A stretch of 43,836 bases of DNA from Saprospiraceae bacterium. GTDB lineage: Bacteria; Bacteroidota; Bacteroidia; Chitinophagales; Saprospiraceae. The position numbers and the translations under genes are program-made. Positions 36,757 to 43,836 of this stretch are shown here, one piece after another. Numbering within the stretch: position 1 is the stretch's first letter; each line of letters opens with the position of its first letter. The stretch covers positions 1 to 43,836 of the forward strand of contig JAIPBE010000026.1 of NCBI GenBank assembly GCA_021738725.1, given 5' to 3'. A model generated the notes under the pieces. That model saw only the letters and a list, made by a program, of their open reading frames with translations, had not been told where the DNA came from and searched no databases.

Positions 36757-37434
36757 TCAGTCGATGCGCAGGTCTTCGACATGGATGCCCGGGTGGGCTT
36801 TCGGGTCGAATGCAAACTGGGCCGCGGTGGTCTTGACAGGCGACAGCACCTCGAGGATATCCAGGGTGTAGCGGATGCCATCCCGGCTGAATGCCTCGAA
36901 TTTGACCACTTCGGGGGATTTGGAAGCGACACTCAGACGAAGTTTGATGAATTCGTCGTTGCGATCCTTGGGTTTGAAGTCGATATAGCGAACGGCATGT
37001 TTGTTCTCTACACCGGTGCCACTGAGGGCATAGATATAGCTACCGTTGTCAAAGCGATCCAGAATCGATTTCGGGGTGAGCAGGGATTCACTTCCGGTGG
37101 CACCCGAAGCTGAATGGATCTGCACTTCTTTTTGGTCTTTGAGGTGTATCCAGACGGTTTTGCCATTGCAGTACCAGGCTTGCTGCCCGAGTTTGAGCTG
37201 ATATTGCTCGCCATTCTGGACCAGTTTGCCGTCGGTGACTTGCGGGTCCTGTTCGGGGATGGCAACGGTCATGCGCAGGGTGTATGCCGATGGGGTGGAA
37301 GAGCTGTAGTGCTTCTTCATTTCCATCAGCACCTTGCGCGCGGCGGGGTCTGAGCTTTCTTGAGCGATCAGAAGGTAGTGGCCGCCAATGATCAGAAGGC
37401 CGGAAAGGAGGAACTGCCAGGTCATTTTCATCAT
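36757..37434 (-). CDS. lolA: Outer membrane lipoprotein carrier LolA-like protein
   Basis: The 225-residue protein has a signal peptide (MMKMTWQFLLSGLLIIGG to LLIAQE). The mature part is an eleven-strand LolA-like sheet: TLRMTVAIPEQ, GKLVQNGEQYQLKLGQQAWYCNGKTVWIHL, a TPKSILDRFDNG helix, RYIDFKPKDRNDEFIKLRLSVA, FDPKAHPGIHVEDLRID. The last strand order is that of LolA, the periplasmic chaperone that brings lipoproteins to the outer membrane. That fits the several outer membrane lipoproteins in this window. It lies 163 bases upstream of the helicase on the same strand. Confidence 0.88.
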   Translation of the reverse strand: MMKMTWQFLLSGLLIIGGHYLLIAQESSDPAARKVLMEMKKHYSSSTPSAYTLRMTVAIPEQDPQVTDGKLVQNGEQYQLKLGQQAWYCNGKTVWIHLKDQKEVQIHSASGATGSESLLTPKSILDRFDNGSYIYALSGTGVENKHAVRYIDFKPKDRNDEFIKLRLSVASKSPEVVKFEAFSRDGIRYTLDILEVLSPVKTTAAQFAFDPKAHPGIHVEDLRID

Positions 37435-37541
37435 ACAAAGATAACGGGTAAGGGGCGGGGATGTTATGCCTGGCGTGGTTAACCGGGTGTTAAAGTGGGA
37501 CGAAGGGAAGTCGGAAAGCGGAAAGCGGAAATGAAGACGAA

Positions 37542-37588
37542 GTGACGGACAGACGGAGAGACAGAGAGACGGAGAGACGGAGAGACCG
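37542..37588. repeat. GACGGAGA-type microsatellite
   Basis: A run of 8-base words (GACGGACA, GACGGAGA, GACAGAGA, then GACGGAGA again) spans this stretch. A shorter copy of the same run lies at about 38022-38042. Confidence 0.8.
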
Positions 37589-37745
37589 TGGGACTTTGAG
37601 ATTGGATGAGGAATGAGGAATCAGGAATGCAGGAATGAGGAATTCCACCTGTGGCGGATATTCAAGTTTGCTTGTATTCACGGGTTACACAGTTGGGTGA
37701 AGTTTGGATGTTCAAGGTTCAAGATGCCAGTTGAAACAGGCATTG

Positions 37746-37817
37746 GTTCAACGTTTAATGTACATCACGTTAAACCTTAAACCGACGAGCCGTCAGGCTC
37801 GTCCTTAAACGTTGAAC
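37746..37817. repeat. Nested inverted repeat
   Basis: A perfect 13-bp inverted repeat (GTTCAACGTTTAA at 37746-37758 and its complement at 37805-37817) encloses a perfect 8-bp hairpin (GACGAGCC at 37784-37791, loop GTCA, GGCTCGTC at 37796-37803). As DNA or RNA it could form a two-level stem. There is no T run, so it is not a simple terminator. It resembles small REP/MITE-like palindromes. Confidence 0.75.
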
Positions 37818-37895
37818 GGCTGAATGTTTGAAACCGTCTCTGAAAACTGAAGCCAATCAGGAATCAGGAACGCAGGAATGAAGAAGTCGGAATTA

Positions 37896-38001
37896 AAGGA
37901 TCGTACCGGCTGCTTTAGCTGCCGTGCCAAACTGTTGGAAATCACCTTGACGAATGGGTGAATGAACTGAGTGAAAAGTGGGACTGCCAGAAAAGGAGGA
38001 A
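37896..38001. repeat. 106-bp direct repeat, copy 1
   Basis: This 106-base segment recurs without mismatch at 38108-38213, giving a period of 212 bases. It begins AAGGATCGTACCGGCTGC and ends AAAAGGAGGAA. It carries no open frame of note. Confidence 0.9.
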
Positions 38002-38107
38002 AGCGGAAATAAAGACGAAGTGACGGAGAGACGGAGAGACGGAAGGAATGTGAAATAAGGAATGAGGAATGAGGAATCAGAAAGTCGGAAAGCGGAAGTC
38101 GGAAATG

Positions 38108-38213
38108 AAGGATCGTACCGGCTGCTTTAGCTGCCGTGCCAAACTGTTGGAAATCACCTTGACGAATGGGTGAATGAACTGAGTGAAAAGTGGGACTGCC
38201 AGAAAAGGAGGAA
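38108..38213. repeat. 106-bp direct repeat, copy 2
   Basis: This is the second perfect copy of the segment at 37896-38001. The flanks of both copies are GA-rich words related to each other (GGAAATGAAG, GACGAAGTGACG), so the duplicated block is probably larger but has diverged outside the core. Confidence 0.9.
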
Positions 38214-38860
38214 CGCGGAAATGAAGACGAAGTGACGAAGTGAATGAGAGACGGAGGGAATGGAAAATGAAAAATGAAAAATAAGGAATCAGAAATCAGG
38301 AACGCAGGAATCAGGAAAGTGGAATTTAATTTTTACAGAATGACGAAGTAGCTCAATCACGCCATTCAGTGGAATGAAATAATTGGATCGGGAGCTGAAA
38401 GTCAGGTATCAAATATTGATTGAAGTGTGGGCGTCAGGGCATTGGCCATTGTTGCATGTTAATTATGTGTATTATACAAATATAAGCATATTTTACTCAT
38501 TAAAGTGTTGATAATCAATATGAAATGATGATGTTATTTACTTTATATCCAATACATTAAAAAACTATATCAAATTTACTCTCAATAGGGTATGCGCGGA
38601 GGTTTTCAATCCGGTAAATTTGTATGTACCAACAAACACCATTTTTTAATACCCAAGAACTGAACCATGAGAAGACCTGAACATCTACAGACTTAGCCCA
38701 AAAACCGGCCATTATCCCTGCCGGTAATTCCCGAATTCGTTCGCGTATTTTATTGTCATTTGTGTATGCAAATGACTGTTTTGATGTGTCGTGACACGAA
38801 TCAAACCGTGCCTGGTATATCGGGCTAAAAAAGTATTCCATGAACAACCCTTTACGGGGC

Positions 38861-39415
38861 GGCCGCAGACCAGAGGTCTGTCACGGTATAGCCTTTCCTT
38901 TGGCCATCATATTATGGACCACAGTCTTTATCTTTTCCAGTGAAAGCCAGATAAATCGATCCGATCGGATCATGTCGATCAACCGTCTCATTCCATGTAG
39001 ATGGTCATCTTCTCTATTAGAAGCCTGTTTCCCTTTGATCGTTCCCAAGGCCCGCGGGCTCTGCGGAACCAGGACAGCGGGCAGCGCCCTTCCCCAGTGT
39101 GTGGGTGCTGCACGTCCTTTTCCATTAACCTCGGTAACGAATTGTAATCACCATGAACGTAGCCAGGCCGGAACGCCCTGTCTCACAGACAGGCGGACAT
39201 GTTTCGGCACCCCCTGGTCCGCCTTGCTGCGGAAATCTTCCCCCTTCCCCCGAGGTGCTGCCCCTGTCCTTCTTCGACCGAATATCGATCTATCGGTCCG
39301 GTATCAACGTACCGTCCCGCAAGCCCATGCGTGGTTGGCCGGGCCGTAACTTCTCTAGGTTATATGGTTTTGGGGTAAGCCAGCGGGTGACAAAGGTTGC
39401 TCACTGGCTTTTTTT
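38861..39415 (+). ncRNA. Possible structured RNA or remnant transcribed unit
   Basis: This GC-rich stretch has no credible gene but several perfect hairpins: CAGACC-AGA-GGTCTG at 38866-38880, a GTTCC/GGAAC stem around a GCCCGCGGGC palindrome at 39041-39069, and CCTGTCT-CAC-AGACAGG at 39177-39193. It ends in a plus-strand intrinsic terminator. It lacks the conserved motifs of RNase P RNA, tmRNA and SRP RNA that I would expect to see. Open frames on the plus strand run across the terminator and look fortuitous. An uncharacterised ncRNA or a decayed mobile element are both possible. Confidence 0.25.
39377..39415 (+). terminator. Intrinsic terminator, plus strand
   Basis: A 7-bp stem (AAGCCAG at 39377-39383 pairing with CTGGCTT at 39404-39410), extended by a further TGA/TCA pairing, is followed by seven T. 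It implies a rightward transcript although no plus-strand gene lies upstream. Confidence 0.7.
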
Positions 39416-39448
39416 ATTTCGCAATGATTCGTTCACGCAGGTACACAA

Positions 39449-39477
39449 AAAATGGCCACCGATCCGGCGGCCATTTT
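39449..39477 (-). terminator. Intrinsic terminator of the second cytochrome operon
   Basis: A perfect 9-bp stem (AAAATGGCC at 39449-39457, GGCCATTTT at 39469-39477) lies just after the DUF5777 gene. Read on the minus strand it is followed by a T-rich tail. Confidence 0.85.
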
Positions 39478-39508
39478 GTTCCGTTATGGATATGATTCTT
39501 TCTTTCAA

Positions 39509-40402
39509 TTAGATCTTCGGTTTCACAATCGTAAACACCCGGCTGATATTAAATCCAAAATGAATGCCGCCATCCAGCCAGTCTCCTGTAGTCTCGGTAA
39601 ACGCTGTCGGTTCCGCCATACCGGTAGAATTGGTCAGGTGTAGTTGAAAGACATGACCGCCCGTCTCGATATCAGCACCGATGCTGAAGGAGTTGATTAT
39701 GCCATCCCGGACCTGATCCGGCAGGAGGTACATATATTCCGCATTGAGGGTGACCCGGCGGGTGATGCGCTGGCGGACACCGATTCCAATACCGTAGACA
39801 TCGTTCTCTTCCGCTGCAGTACTCACTAAATTGCGATGGATCACGGTGGGTGCCAGCTGGACAGTGATCCAGTCATTGAATTTCCGCCCGATCAGCGCCT
39901 GAAACGTGTAGCTCAATCGGCTGCTGAAATAATTGTCCCGATCGGGATCAGACCACTTCAGCGTGTTGATATACATCCCCGCCACGGCAGAGAGGGTAAT
40001 GGGCATATTCCGCTTCCCGGAACTCTGATGCAGGATGCGATACTTGGCATATCCATCGATCATCTTTTGATAGGTGGATCGTCCCACCCCGATCTGAAGG
40101 TCTTTGGTGATGCCATAATCAAATCCGAGGCGCATGCTGGCATTGTCCAGACCAAAGAGATCATAAGCGCCCTGGTTGAGCATACCGAACCGGTGATTGA
40201 TCTTAAAGTCCAACACCCCTCTATGGGTGTTTTCCAGACTGTGCAGATTGATCACCCGATTGGTTTTGAAGCTGGCCGAGGCATAATCAGTCGTTTCGTC
40301 TTCACCGAGCAGGGAGAGGAGGTCATCCTGGGCTTGTAATCCCATTGTGCAGAGCAGGAGCAGGGACAAACACCCGATCCTGAACGTAAACCTGTTGTTC
40401 AT
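39509..40402 (-). CDS. DUF5777 family beta-barrel protein
   Basis: The 297-residue protein has a signal peptide (MNNRFTFRIGCLSLLLLC to LQAQ). The mature part begins DDLLSLLGEDETTDYASASFKTNRVINLHS and continues with barrel strands (GVLDFKINHRFG, ASMRLGFDYGITKDLQIGVGRS, ITRRVTLNAEYMYL, HVFQLHLTNS), which match the DUF5777 family of Bacteroidota. These proteins often lie beside YceI and cytochrome genes; their function is unknown. It is the last gene of a five-gene operon, four bases after the YceI gene, and is followed by a terminator. Confidence 0.88.
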   Translation of the reverse strand: MNNRFTFRIGCLSLLLLCTMGLQAQDDLLSLLGEDETTDYASASFKTNRVINLHSLENTHRGVLDFKINHRFGMLNQGAYDLFGLDNASMRLGFDYGITKDLQIGVGRSTYQKMIDGYAKYRILHQSSGKRNMPITLSAVAGMYINTLKWSDPDRDNYFSSRLSYTFQALIGRKFNDWITVQLAPTVIHRNLVSTAAEENDVYGIGIGVRQRITRRVTLNAEYMYLLPDQVRDGIINSFSIGADIETGGHVFQLHLTNSTGMAEPTAFTETTGDWLDGGIHFGFNISRVFTIVKPKI

Positions 40403-40406
40403 ACGT

Positions 40407-40961
40407 CTATCGTTTCAATTCTGCCAGTGCCACTTCAACCTTGACCTTGGCGGTTTTGGAGATTTTATCCGCCACTACGGAAGGGATGGAGATCTCGTAA
40501 TCGGAAAGCGGCAATTCAAAATTGGAAGTCGCTATAATCCGGCCACCACTAACCTGGATCGTGGCTGTTGTCTTGATCTCTTTGCTCACCCCATGCAGGG
40601 TCATGATTCCTTTCACGTTGACGGGATAGGTCCCGTTCTTTGTCCATTTGATGGATTCGGCATCTACGATCTTACCTTTAAATGTGGCCTTTGGATATTT
40701 GCCTGACTGCAGGTAGTTCTCATTGAAATGCTCTTGCATCAGGGCCTTTTCAAAAATGAAACCTTTGATCAGGACAGCAAACTCTACGACACCTGTAGCC
40801 GCATCGATCACGGCGGTGGCTCCTTTATTGGTGGGTTCGATTGTTTCCAACGGAGTGCTTGCAGAGAATGAGATCATGCCATCCCGAGTAAAATATTTCT
40901 GTGCGCTGAGGCTGGTCACCGATACGGTAGCCAGGGCTATTAAAAACAGTATCTTTTTCAT
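40407..40961 (-). CDS. YceI family periplasmic protein
   Basis: The 184-residue protein has a signal peptide (MKKILFLIALATVSVTSLSAQ). The mature part matches YceI: YFTRDGMISFSAS, a MQEHFNENYLQSGKYPKATFKG segment, NVKGIMTLHGVSKEIK and a final VKVEVALAEL strand. YceI proteins form a small barrel that binds polyisoprenoid-like lipids, often ubiquinone-type molecules, in the periplasm. In this operon it may handle an isoprenoid quinone or lipid beside the cytochromes, which is an inference. It is 31 bases after the OB-fold gene. Confidence 0.92.
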   Translation of the reverse strand: MKKILFLIALATVSVTSLSAQKYFTRDGMISFSASTPLETIEPTNKGATAVIDAATGVVEFAVLIKGFIFEKALMQEHFNENYLQSGKYPKATFKGKIVDAESIKWTKNGTYPVNVKGIMTLHGVSKEIKTTATIQVSGGRIIATSNFELPLSDYEISIPSVVADKISKTAKVKVEVALAELKR

Positions 40962-40992
40962 GGTCGATTGGATTTACTAGTTAGAATTCGAG

Positions 40993-41400
40993 CTATTCAA
41001 CGGGCACGCAACGAGCCAGTTCGACATCCATCAATTTGCCCGTGCACTCACCCCGAAAGGTGATGTTCTGGCCAACGCTGAAGGATCCTGTTATACCTTG
41101 ATCCAGGCGACAGATCACGCCGCCCATCATTCCACCCGCATCAAGCAAGATACTGGGTTGTCCCTCTTCGGTATCCGAAATAGTTTGGATCTCACCACTC
41201 ACTTCAACAACTTTTCCGAGAAAGGTAGCATTGGCATTGGCTTCATCCGTGTCAAAAGAAGCATACAGATCTTTGGCAGAAATGGTGATCTCTGCTTCCT
41301 GGCTATCCATGCCTTCCAAGGGCTCGTTGTACATATAGTAACCGATCGCCAATCCGGCAACCAGGCCGATCGCCAATATGAGAAAGATCCATTTTTTCAT
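40993..41400 (-). CDS. Membrane-anchored OB-fold protein (tRNA_anti-like)
   Basis: The 135-residue protein has one N-terminal membrane helix (about 4-22). The rest is an OB-fold of the exported tRNA_anti-like type: EITISAKDLYASFDTDEANANATFLGK, VVEVSGEIQTI, SILLDAGG, VGQNITFRGECTG. Two cysteines (in GVICRL and RGECTG) could form a disulfide. A second such OB-fold protein is encoded in the multiheme operon at 6183. The role is unknown. It lies 16 bases after the single-heme cytochrome gene. Confidence 0.8.
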   Translation of the reverse strand: MKKWIFLILAIGLVAGLAIGYYMYNEPLEGMDSQEAEITISAKDLYASFDTDEANANATFLGKVVEVSGEIQTISDTEEGQPSILLDAGGMMGGVICRLDQGITGSFSVGQNITFRGECTGKLMDVELARCVPVE

Positions 41401-41416
41401 GCGGATGGTTTTGGGG

Positions 41417-41788
41417 TTAATTATTCAAAGCGCCATCGGCAATCCAGGCAGCTATTTTGTCAATTGTACATGCGCTGAGTTGCGGTTGGCCTTGCGGCAT
41501 GGGTTCGACCCCATTTTCATGACGTATCGTACTCAGCAATTTACCGTTGGTGACATGCGGGAGAACAGCATCATAGTTATCGAGGATCACATTACCCTGT
41601 TCAACACCGGTTGCATGACAGATGTTGCAATTCTGATTGATGATGGGCATCACATCCTGTGAGAAGGACATATTTGCGGTATCGCAATTCCCTGAAGGAT
41701 ATAATTCCTCCTCAACATCATAATAACACGAAGCGATCATCATGGTGGCCATAAAAAGAAGACTCCAAAGGATAGCAGTAAGTTTCAT
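41417..41788 (-). CDS. Single-heme c-type cytochrome lipoprotein
   Basis: The 123-residue protein has a lipoprotein signal (MMIASC, lipidated Cys21). One CXXCH motif (CNICHATG) follows the segment FSQDVMPIINQNCN, the usual layout of Planctomycete/Bacteroidota-type small cytochromes. A methionine near PMPQGQPQL is a candidate sixth ligand. The C-terminal IAAWIADGALNN helix is typical. It shares its C-terminal half with the next gene upstream, so the two probably arose by duplication. The upstream gene ends six bases before its start. Confidence 0.88.
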   Translation of the reverse strand: MKLTAILWSLLFMATMMIASCYYDVEEELYPSGNCDTANMSFSQDVMPIINQNCNICHATGVEQGNVILDNYDAVLPHVTNGKLLSTIRHENGVEPMPQGQPQLSACTIDKIAAWIADGALNN

Positions 41789-41794
41789 CTAGTG

Positions 41795-42550
41795 TCAATT
41801 GTTTAACATTCCCTGTTCGATCCAGGCTTGTACTTTGCTGATGGCACACTCCGACAGGCCATTCCCCGCAGGGGGCATGGCAACAAAGCCGGGTTCATGT
41901 TTCACAGCACCAAGAAGCTTGCCATTCTGCGCCAAGGAGACAACACTGGAATAGGCGTTCAGGTCGATTCCGCCCTGAGGTGCTGACCCACTGTGACAGC
42001 CTGTACAACTGGAAGTCAGTATGGGTCGGATATCGTTTCCATACGACATACCCGAAGTGGCACATCCGCCATATCCCGGGTTGCATGTCAGGTCTTTGGC
42101 CCCTTGCTCGATCCAGAGTCTGATCAGGTCGATCTGGTCCTGAGGGAGTTTGGCAGCCGGTGGCGGAGGCATTTGTTTGTCCGGTTTCGTTGAATTGATC
42201 GACTCCCAGAAATCACCACTCAACTTTCCGGCCTTCACCTCTCCGGTACTCATCACCTTGGCGTAGGTGGTCAGGTTGACACCTTCTTTCGGATTGGTGG
42301 CGCTATGACATCCGGACATGGCGCAGTTGGAGACCAGGATGGGCAGGATCTGGTCTGTAAAATAGGCGGTATCCGGACTGCAAGGCCATCCCGACGTATC
42401 AATCGAATCCGTCGGGTCCGTCATTCCGGTCGTATCCACCGGATCGATCACCACGATCAATGGAGTGTGCTTGCAAGAGGTGGTGGCAAGTAGTCCAGCT
42501 GTGATCACAACCATCAGCAGGAGGGGAACATGGACTGAATATGCTTTCAT
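41795..42550 (-). CDS. Di-heme c-type cytochrome lipoprotein with one CX4CH motif
   Basis: From the preferred ATG at 42550 the protein has 251 residues and a lipoprotein signal (LLATTSC). It contains two cytochrome domains. The first has CAMSGCH, a CX4CH spacing instead of CXXCH; the second has CTGCH. Both are followed by an MPP-type segment (KQMPPPPAAKLP, VAMPPAGNG) that can give the axial methionine, and both end in an IEQG helix. An in-frame start at 42601 would add 17 residues before the signal peptide and is less likely. It is the first gene of the operon running to 39509. Confidence 0.87.
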   Translation of the reverse strand: MKAYSVHVPLLLMVVITAGLLATTSCKHTPLIVVIDPVDTTGMTDPTDSIDTSGWPCSPDTAYFTDQILPILVSNCAMSGCHSATNPKEGVNLTTYAKVMSTGEVKAGKLSGDFWESINSTKPDKQMPPPPAAKLPQDQIDLIRLWIEQGAKDLTCNPGYGGCATSGMSYGNDIRPILTSSCTGCHSGSAPQGGIDLNAYSSVVSLAQNGKLLGAVKHEPGFVAMPPAGNGLSECAISKVQAWIEQGMLNN

Positions 42551-42654
42551 ACGGTAAAAGTATGGGTCTTTACACCTGTATGAACTATGAACGATATCCA
42601 AACGGAAGATTGTCTGTCCGAAATGGTAAACTTTGCTTCTATTCGTTCGATTGA

Positions 42655-43428
42655 TTAGAAATCAGGGTGATCGTCACCGGCCAGCCAACGTTTGAAACTG
42701 GCTGACTTTTCGGTGCTGACGATGATCTCCGAGGGGGCGGGAGGTTCTGTATGGACTTTTACCCTTGACTTGGAATAGACATACATTTCCCGGATCGCGT
42801 GGAGGGCAACGATATACTGCCGGTTGGCCCGAAAAAACACTGCTGGATCAAGTTGTTTCTCCAACGCTTCAAGACTGAAATCAAGCGGATACCGGCGTCC
42901 TTCGGTATTCATCAGGAAGGTGTTTTTTGATTCTGTATAGATCAGGGCGATGTCGGGTGTCTCGACCACCCGAATGGATGCTCCGAGACGGACCAGAAAT
43001 CGATGCCGAAAGTCCGGAATTGGTTCGCCGGCATAGATGGCCTTTACTTGTTCGGTGTTGACATGTGGTGGTAATTCCTGGACCCTGCCCAATGCCTCCT
43101 CCAGTTCATTTCGTTTCAGAGGCTTGAGCAGGTAATCCAGGGCCTGGACACGAAAAGCTTTCAGTGCATAGTCATCATAGGCCGTGATAAACACGACGGG
43201 AGTGGCGACATCCACTTTTTCAAAGATCTCAAAACAAAGACCGTCTGCCAACTGGACATCCATGAAGATCAGATCTGGTTTGTGGGTTTTCAACCAACGG
43301 ACAGAATCTTCCACACTGTCCAATACAGCCTCGATCTGTGCCGACGGCAGGAGTTCTAAAATGAGCTTTTGCAGGCGTTCTGCTGCTGTGGGCTCGTCTT
43401 CGATCAGCAAGATGTGTTGGGGTGTCAT
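42655..43428 (-). CDS. LytTR-family response regulator
   Basis: The 257-residue protein has a receiver domain (about 4-120) with the acidic pair Glu10/Asp11, phosphoacceptor Asp57 (FMDVQL), Thr82 and Lys102 (LLKP). A LytTR DNA-binding domain follows (about 145-250: RFLVRLG, IALIYTESKNTFLM, FFRANRQYIV). LytTR regulators bind DNA in the cytoplasm and are usually paired with LytS-type kinases. The kinase remnant ends only three bases upstream of its start, so the pair was an operon. Its target genes are not shown by the sequence. Confidence 0.93.
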   Translation of the reverse strand: MTPQHILLIEDEPTAAERLQKLILELLPSAQIEAVLDSVEDSVRWLKTHKPDLIFMDVQLADGLCFEIFEKVDVATPVVFITAYDDYALKAFRVQALDYLLKPLKRNELEEALGRVQELPPHVNTEQVKAIYAGEPIPDFRHRFLVRLGASIRVVETPDIALIYTESKNTFLMNTEGRRYPLDFSLEALEKQLDPAVFFRANRQYIVALHAIREMYVYSKSRVKVHTEPPAPSEIIVSTEKSASFKRWLAGDDHPDF

Positions 43429-43431
43429 AGA

Positions 43432-43707
43432 TCAGGAATATGTTTGGAGAATGGGGATCAACACACGAAATACTTGTCCGTTTTCTTCCACTCGGATAGA
43501 TTTATCCATGAGGATCGAATAATGACTGCGCAGGACGTGCAGTCCAAACCCGGTGGAGTGGCCAGGAGTGGCGGCTTTCTTCTGGAGGTTGTTTTCGACA
43601 GCGAGATAATCTGACCCATACAGAGAGATCCGGATGGTGAGTGGTTTGTCTTTGGAAATGATATTGTGTTTGACGGCATTTTCTACCAGGAGTTGGAGCA
43701 ATGTCGT
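43432..43707 (-). pseudogene. C-terminal remnant of a LytS-type sensor histidine kinase
   Basis: About 91 codons encode the end of the ATP-binding domain: the N box LLQLLVENAVKHN and the G box TGFGLHVLRSHY. The frame stops upstream with TAA at 43708-43710, directly before the N box, and the sequence to its right shows no kinase homology in any frame. The catalytic histidine, dimerisation and membrane parts are missing. A TTG at 43701 could start a short peptide but not a working kinase. The cause may be an insertion at about 43705 or a rearrangement. Confidence 0.75.
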
Positions 43708-43810
43708 TTAGTTAAGCGAATTGTCTTATCTTGATAGGGATATAAGGGGTTATCCCAAAGTAGAATCAAACTACGAGATTATCGGTACAAATTATCAAAA
43801 AACATAAGCA

Positions 43811-43836
43811 ATGAGATTGACGACGAATCTTTCATC
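43811..43836 (+). CDS. Possible gene start at the right edge (partial)
   Basis: An ATG at 43811 opens a frame (MRLTTNLS) that runs off the window. It begins about 100 bases inside the AT-rich sequence that replaces the kinase gene, the usual distance of a transposase start from the end of an insertion element. No family can be assigned from eight codons. Confidence 0.2.

Larger units (their letters stand above)
37435..38839. other. GA-rich repetitive region without genes
   Basis: About 1.4 kb contain no credible coding frame. The left half is purine-rich on the plus strand and made of short words such as GGAGAGAC, GGAATGAG and GGAAAGCGGAA, a 106-bp direct repeat and a nested inverted repeat. 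The right half (38330-38839) is AT-rich and without visible structure. A 96-codon minus-strand frame (38557-38847) has no family signature. Confidence 0.6.

Noticed and set aside
38840-39512. Plus-strand frames at 38840-39349 and 39153-39512
   Set aside because: The first shows no family signature; the second runs through an intrinsic terminator. Proline/arginine-rich translations are typical of GC-rich non-coding DNA.

Overview
The window looks like a chromosomal segment of a Bacteroidota bacterium, most like a Saprospiria/Chitinophagia-type environmental lineage; this is inferred from gene content, not from a marker tree. Evidence: two proteins with type IX secretion (T9SS) C-terminal sorting domains, many short SPII lipoproteins, DUF5777 and YceI proteins beside cytochromes, a LytTR regulator with a LytS-type kinase remnant, a GH3-family protein, a Wzi-like outer membrane protein, weak Shine-Dalgarno signals, and many short tandem repeats between genes. 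No tRNA, rRNA or CRISPR array was seen.

Layout. 1-2926: a 14-unit heptamer repeat, a small membrane protein, a DUF4386 protein and an amidohydrolase broken by three single-base frameshifts. 2927-6145: an empty stretch, then two exported proteins, one AT-rich with a sorting domain and one with a cysteine-rich zinc-finger-like tail. 6183-17690: a six-gene minus-strand operon, which is the centrepiece. 18094-21581: a second T9SS cargo protein and a divergent Wzi-like barrel. 21584-36593: mostly housekeeping genes (metH, two GT-C glycosyltransferases, rnr, a DUF1648 protein, a lipocalin-like lipoprotein, a GH3-like enzyme, a SNF2 helicase). 36757-37434: lolA. 37435-39508: about 2 kb without a convincing gene, holding GA-rich repeats, a perfect 106-bp direct repeat, nested inverted repeats and a hairpin-rich segment ending in a plus-strand terminator. 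39509-42550: a second cytochrome operon. 42655-43836: a LytTR response regulator, the last 89-91 codons of its histidine kinase, and then unrelated sequence, probably an insertion.

The centrepiece operon reads, in transcription order: a membrane protein with two HX13H motifs (a likely two-heme-b transmembrane wire); a membrane-anchored flavoprotein with a ferredoxin-like domain in which the second cysteine of both cluster motifs is replaced (Ser, His); a 23-CXXCH periplasmic cytochrome; a giant cytochrome of 1674 residues with about 67 CXXCH motifs; an outer membrane beta-barrel; and an OB-fold lipoprotein. Start/stop overlaps tie the middle genes together. I infer a cell-envelope electron conduit between cytoplasmic NAD(P)H and the outside. 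The direction of flow and the external partner cannot be read from the sequence.

The giant cytochrome is built from units of about 74-75 residues carrying three hemes each. A landmark motif occurs five times, at spacings of 222, 222, 372 and 518 residues, close to 3, 3, 5 and 7 units, with 9, 9, 15 and 21 CXXCH motifs between them. This suggests growth by duplication of unit pairs. The second cytochrome operon (39509-42550) has one- and two-heme lipoproteins, an OB-fold protein, YceI and a DUF5777 barrel; both cytochrome loci therefore pair c-type hemes with an OB-fold protein and a barrel.
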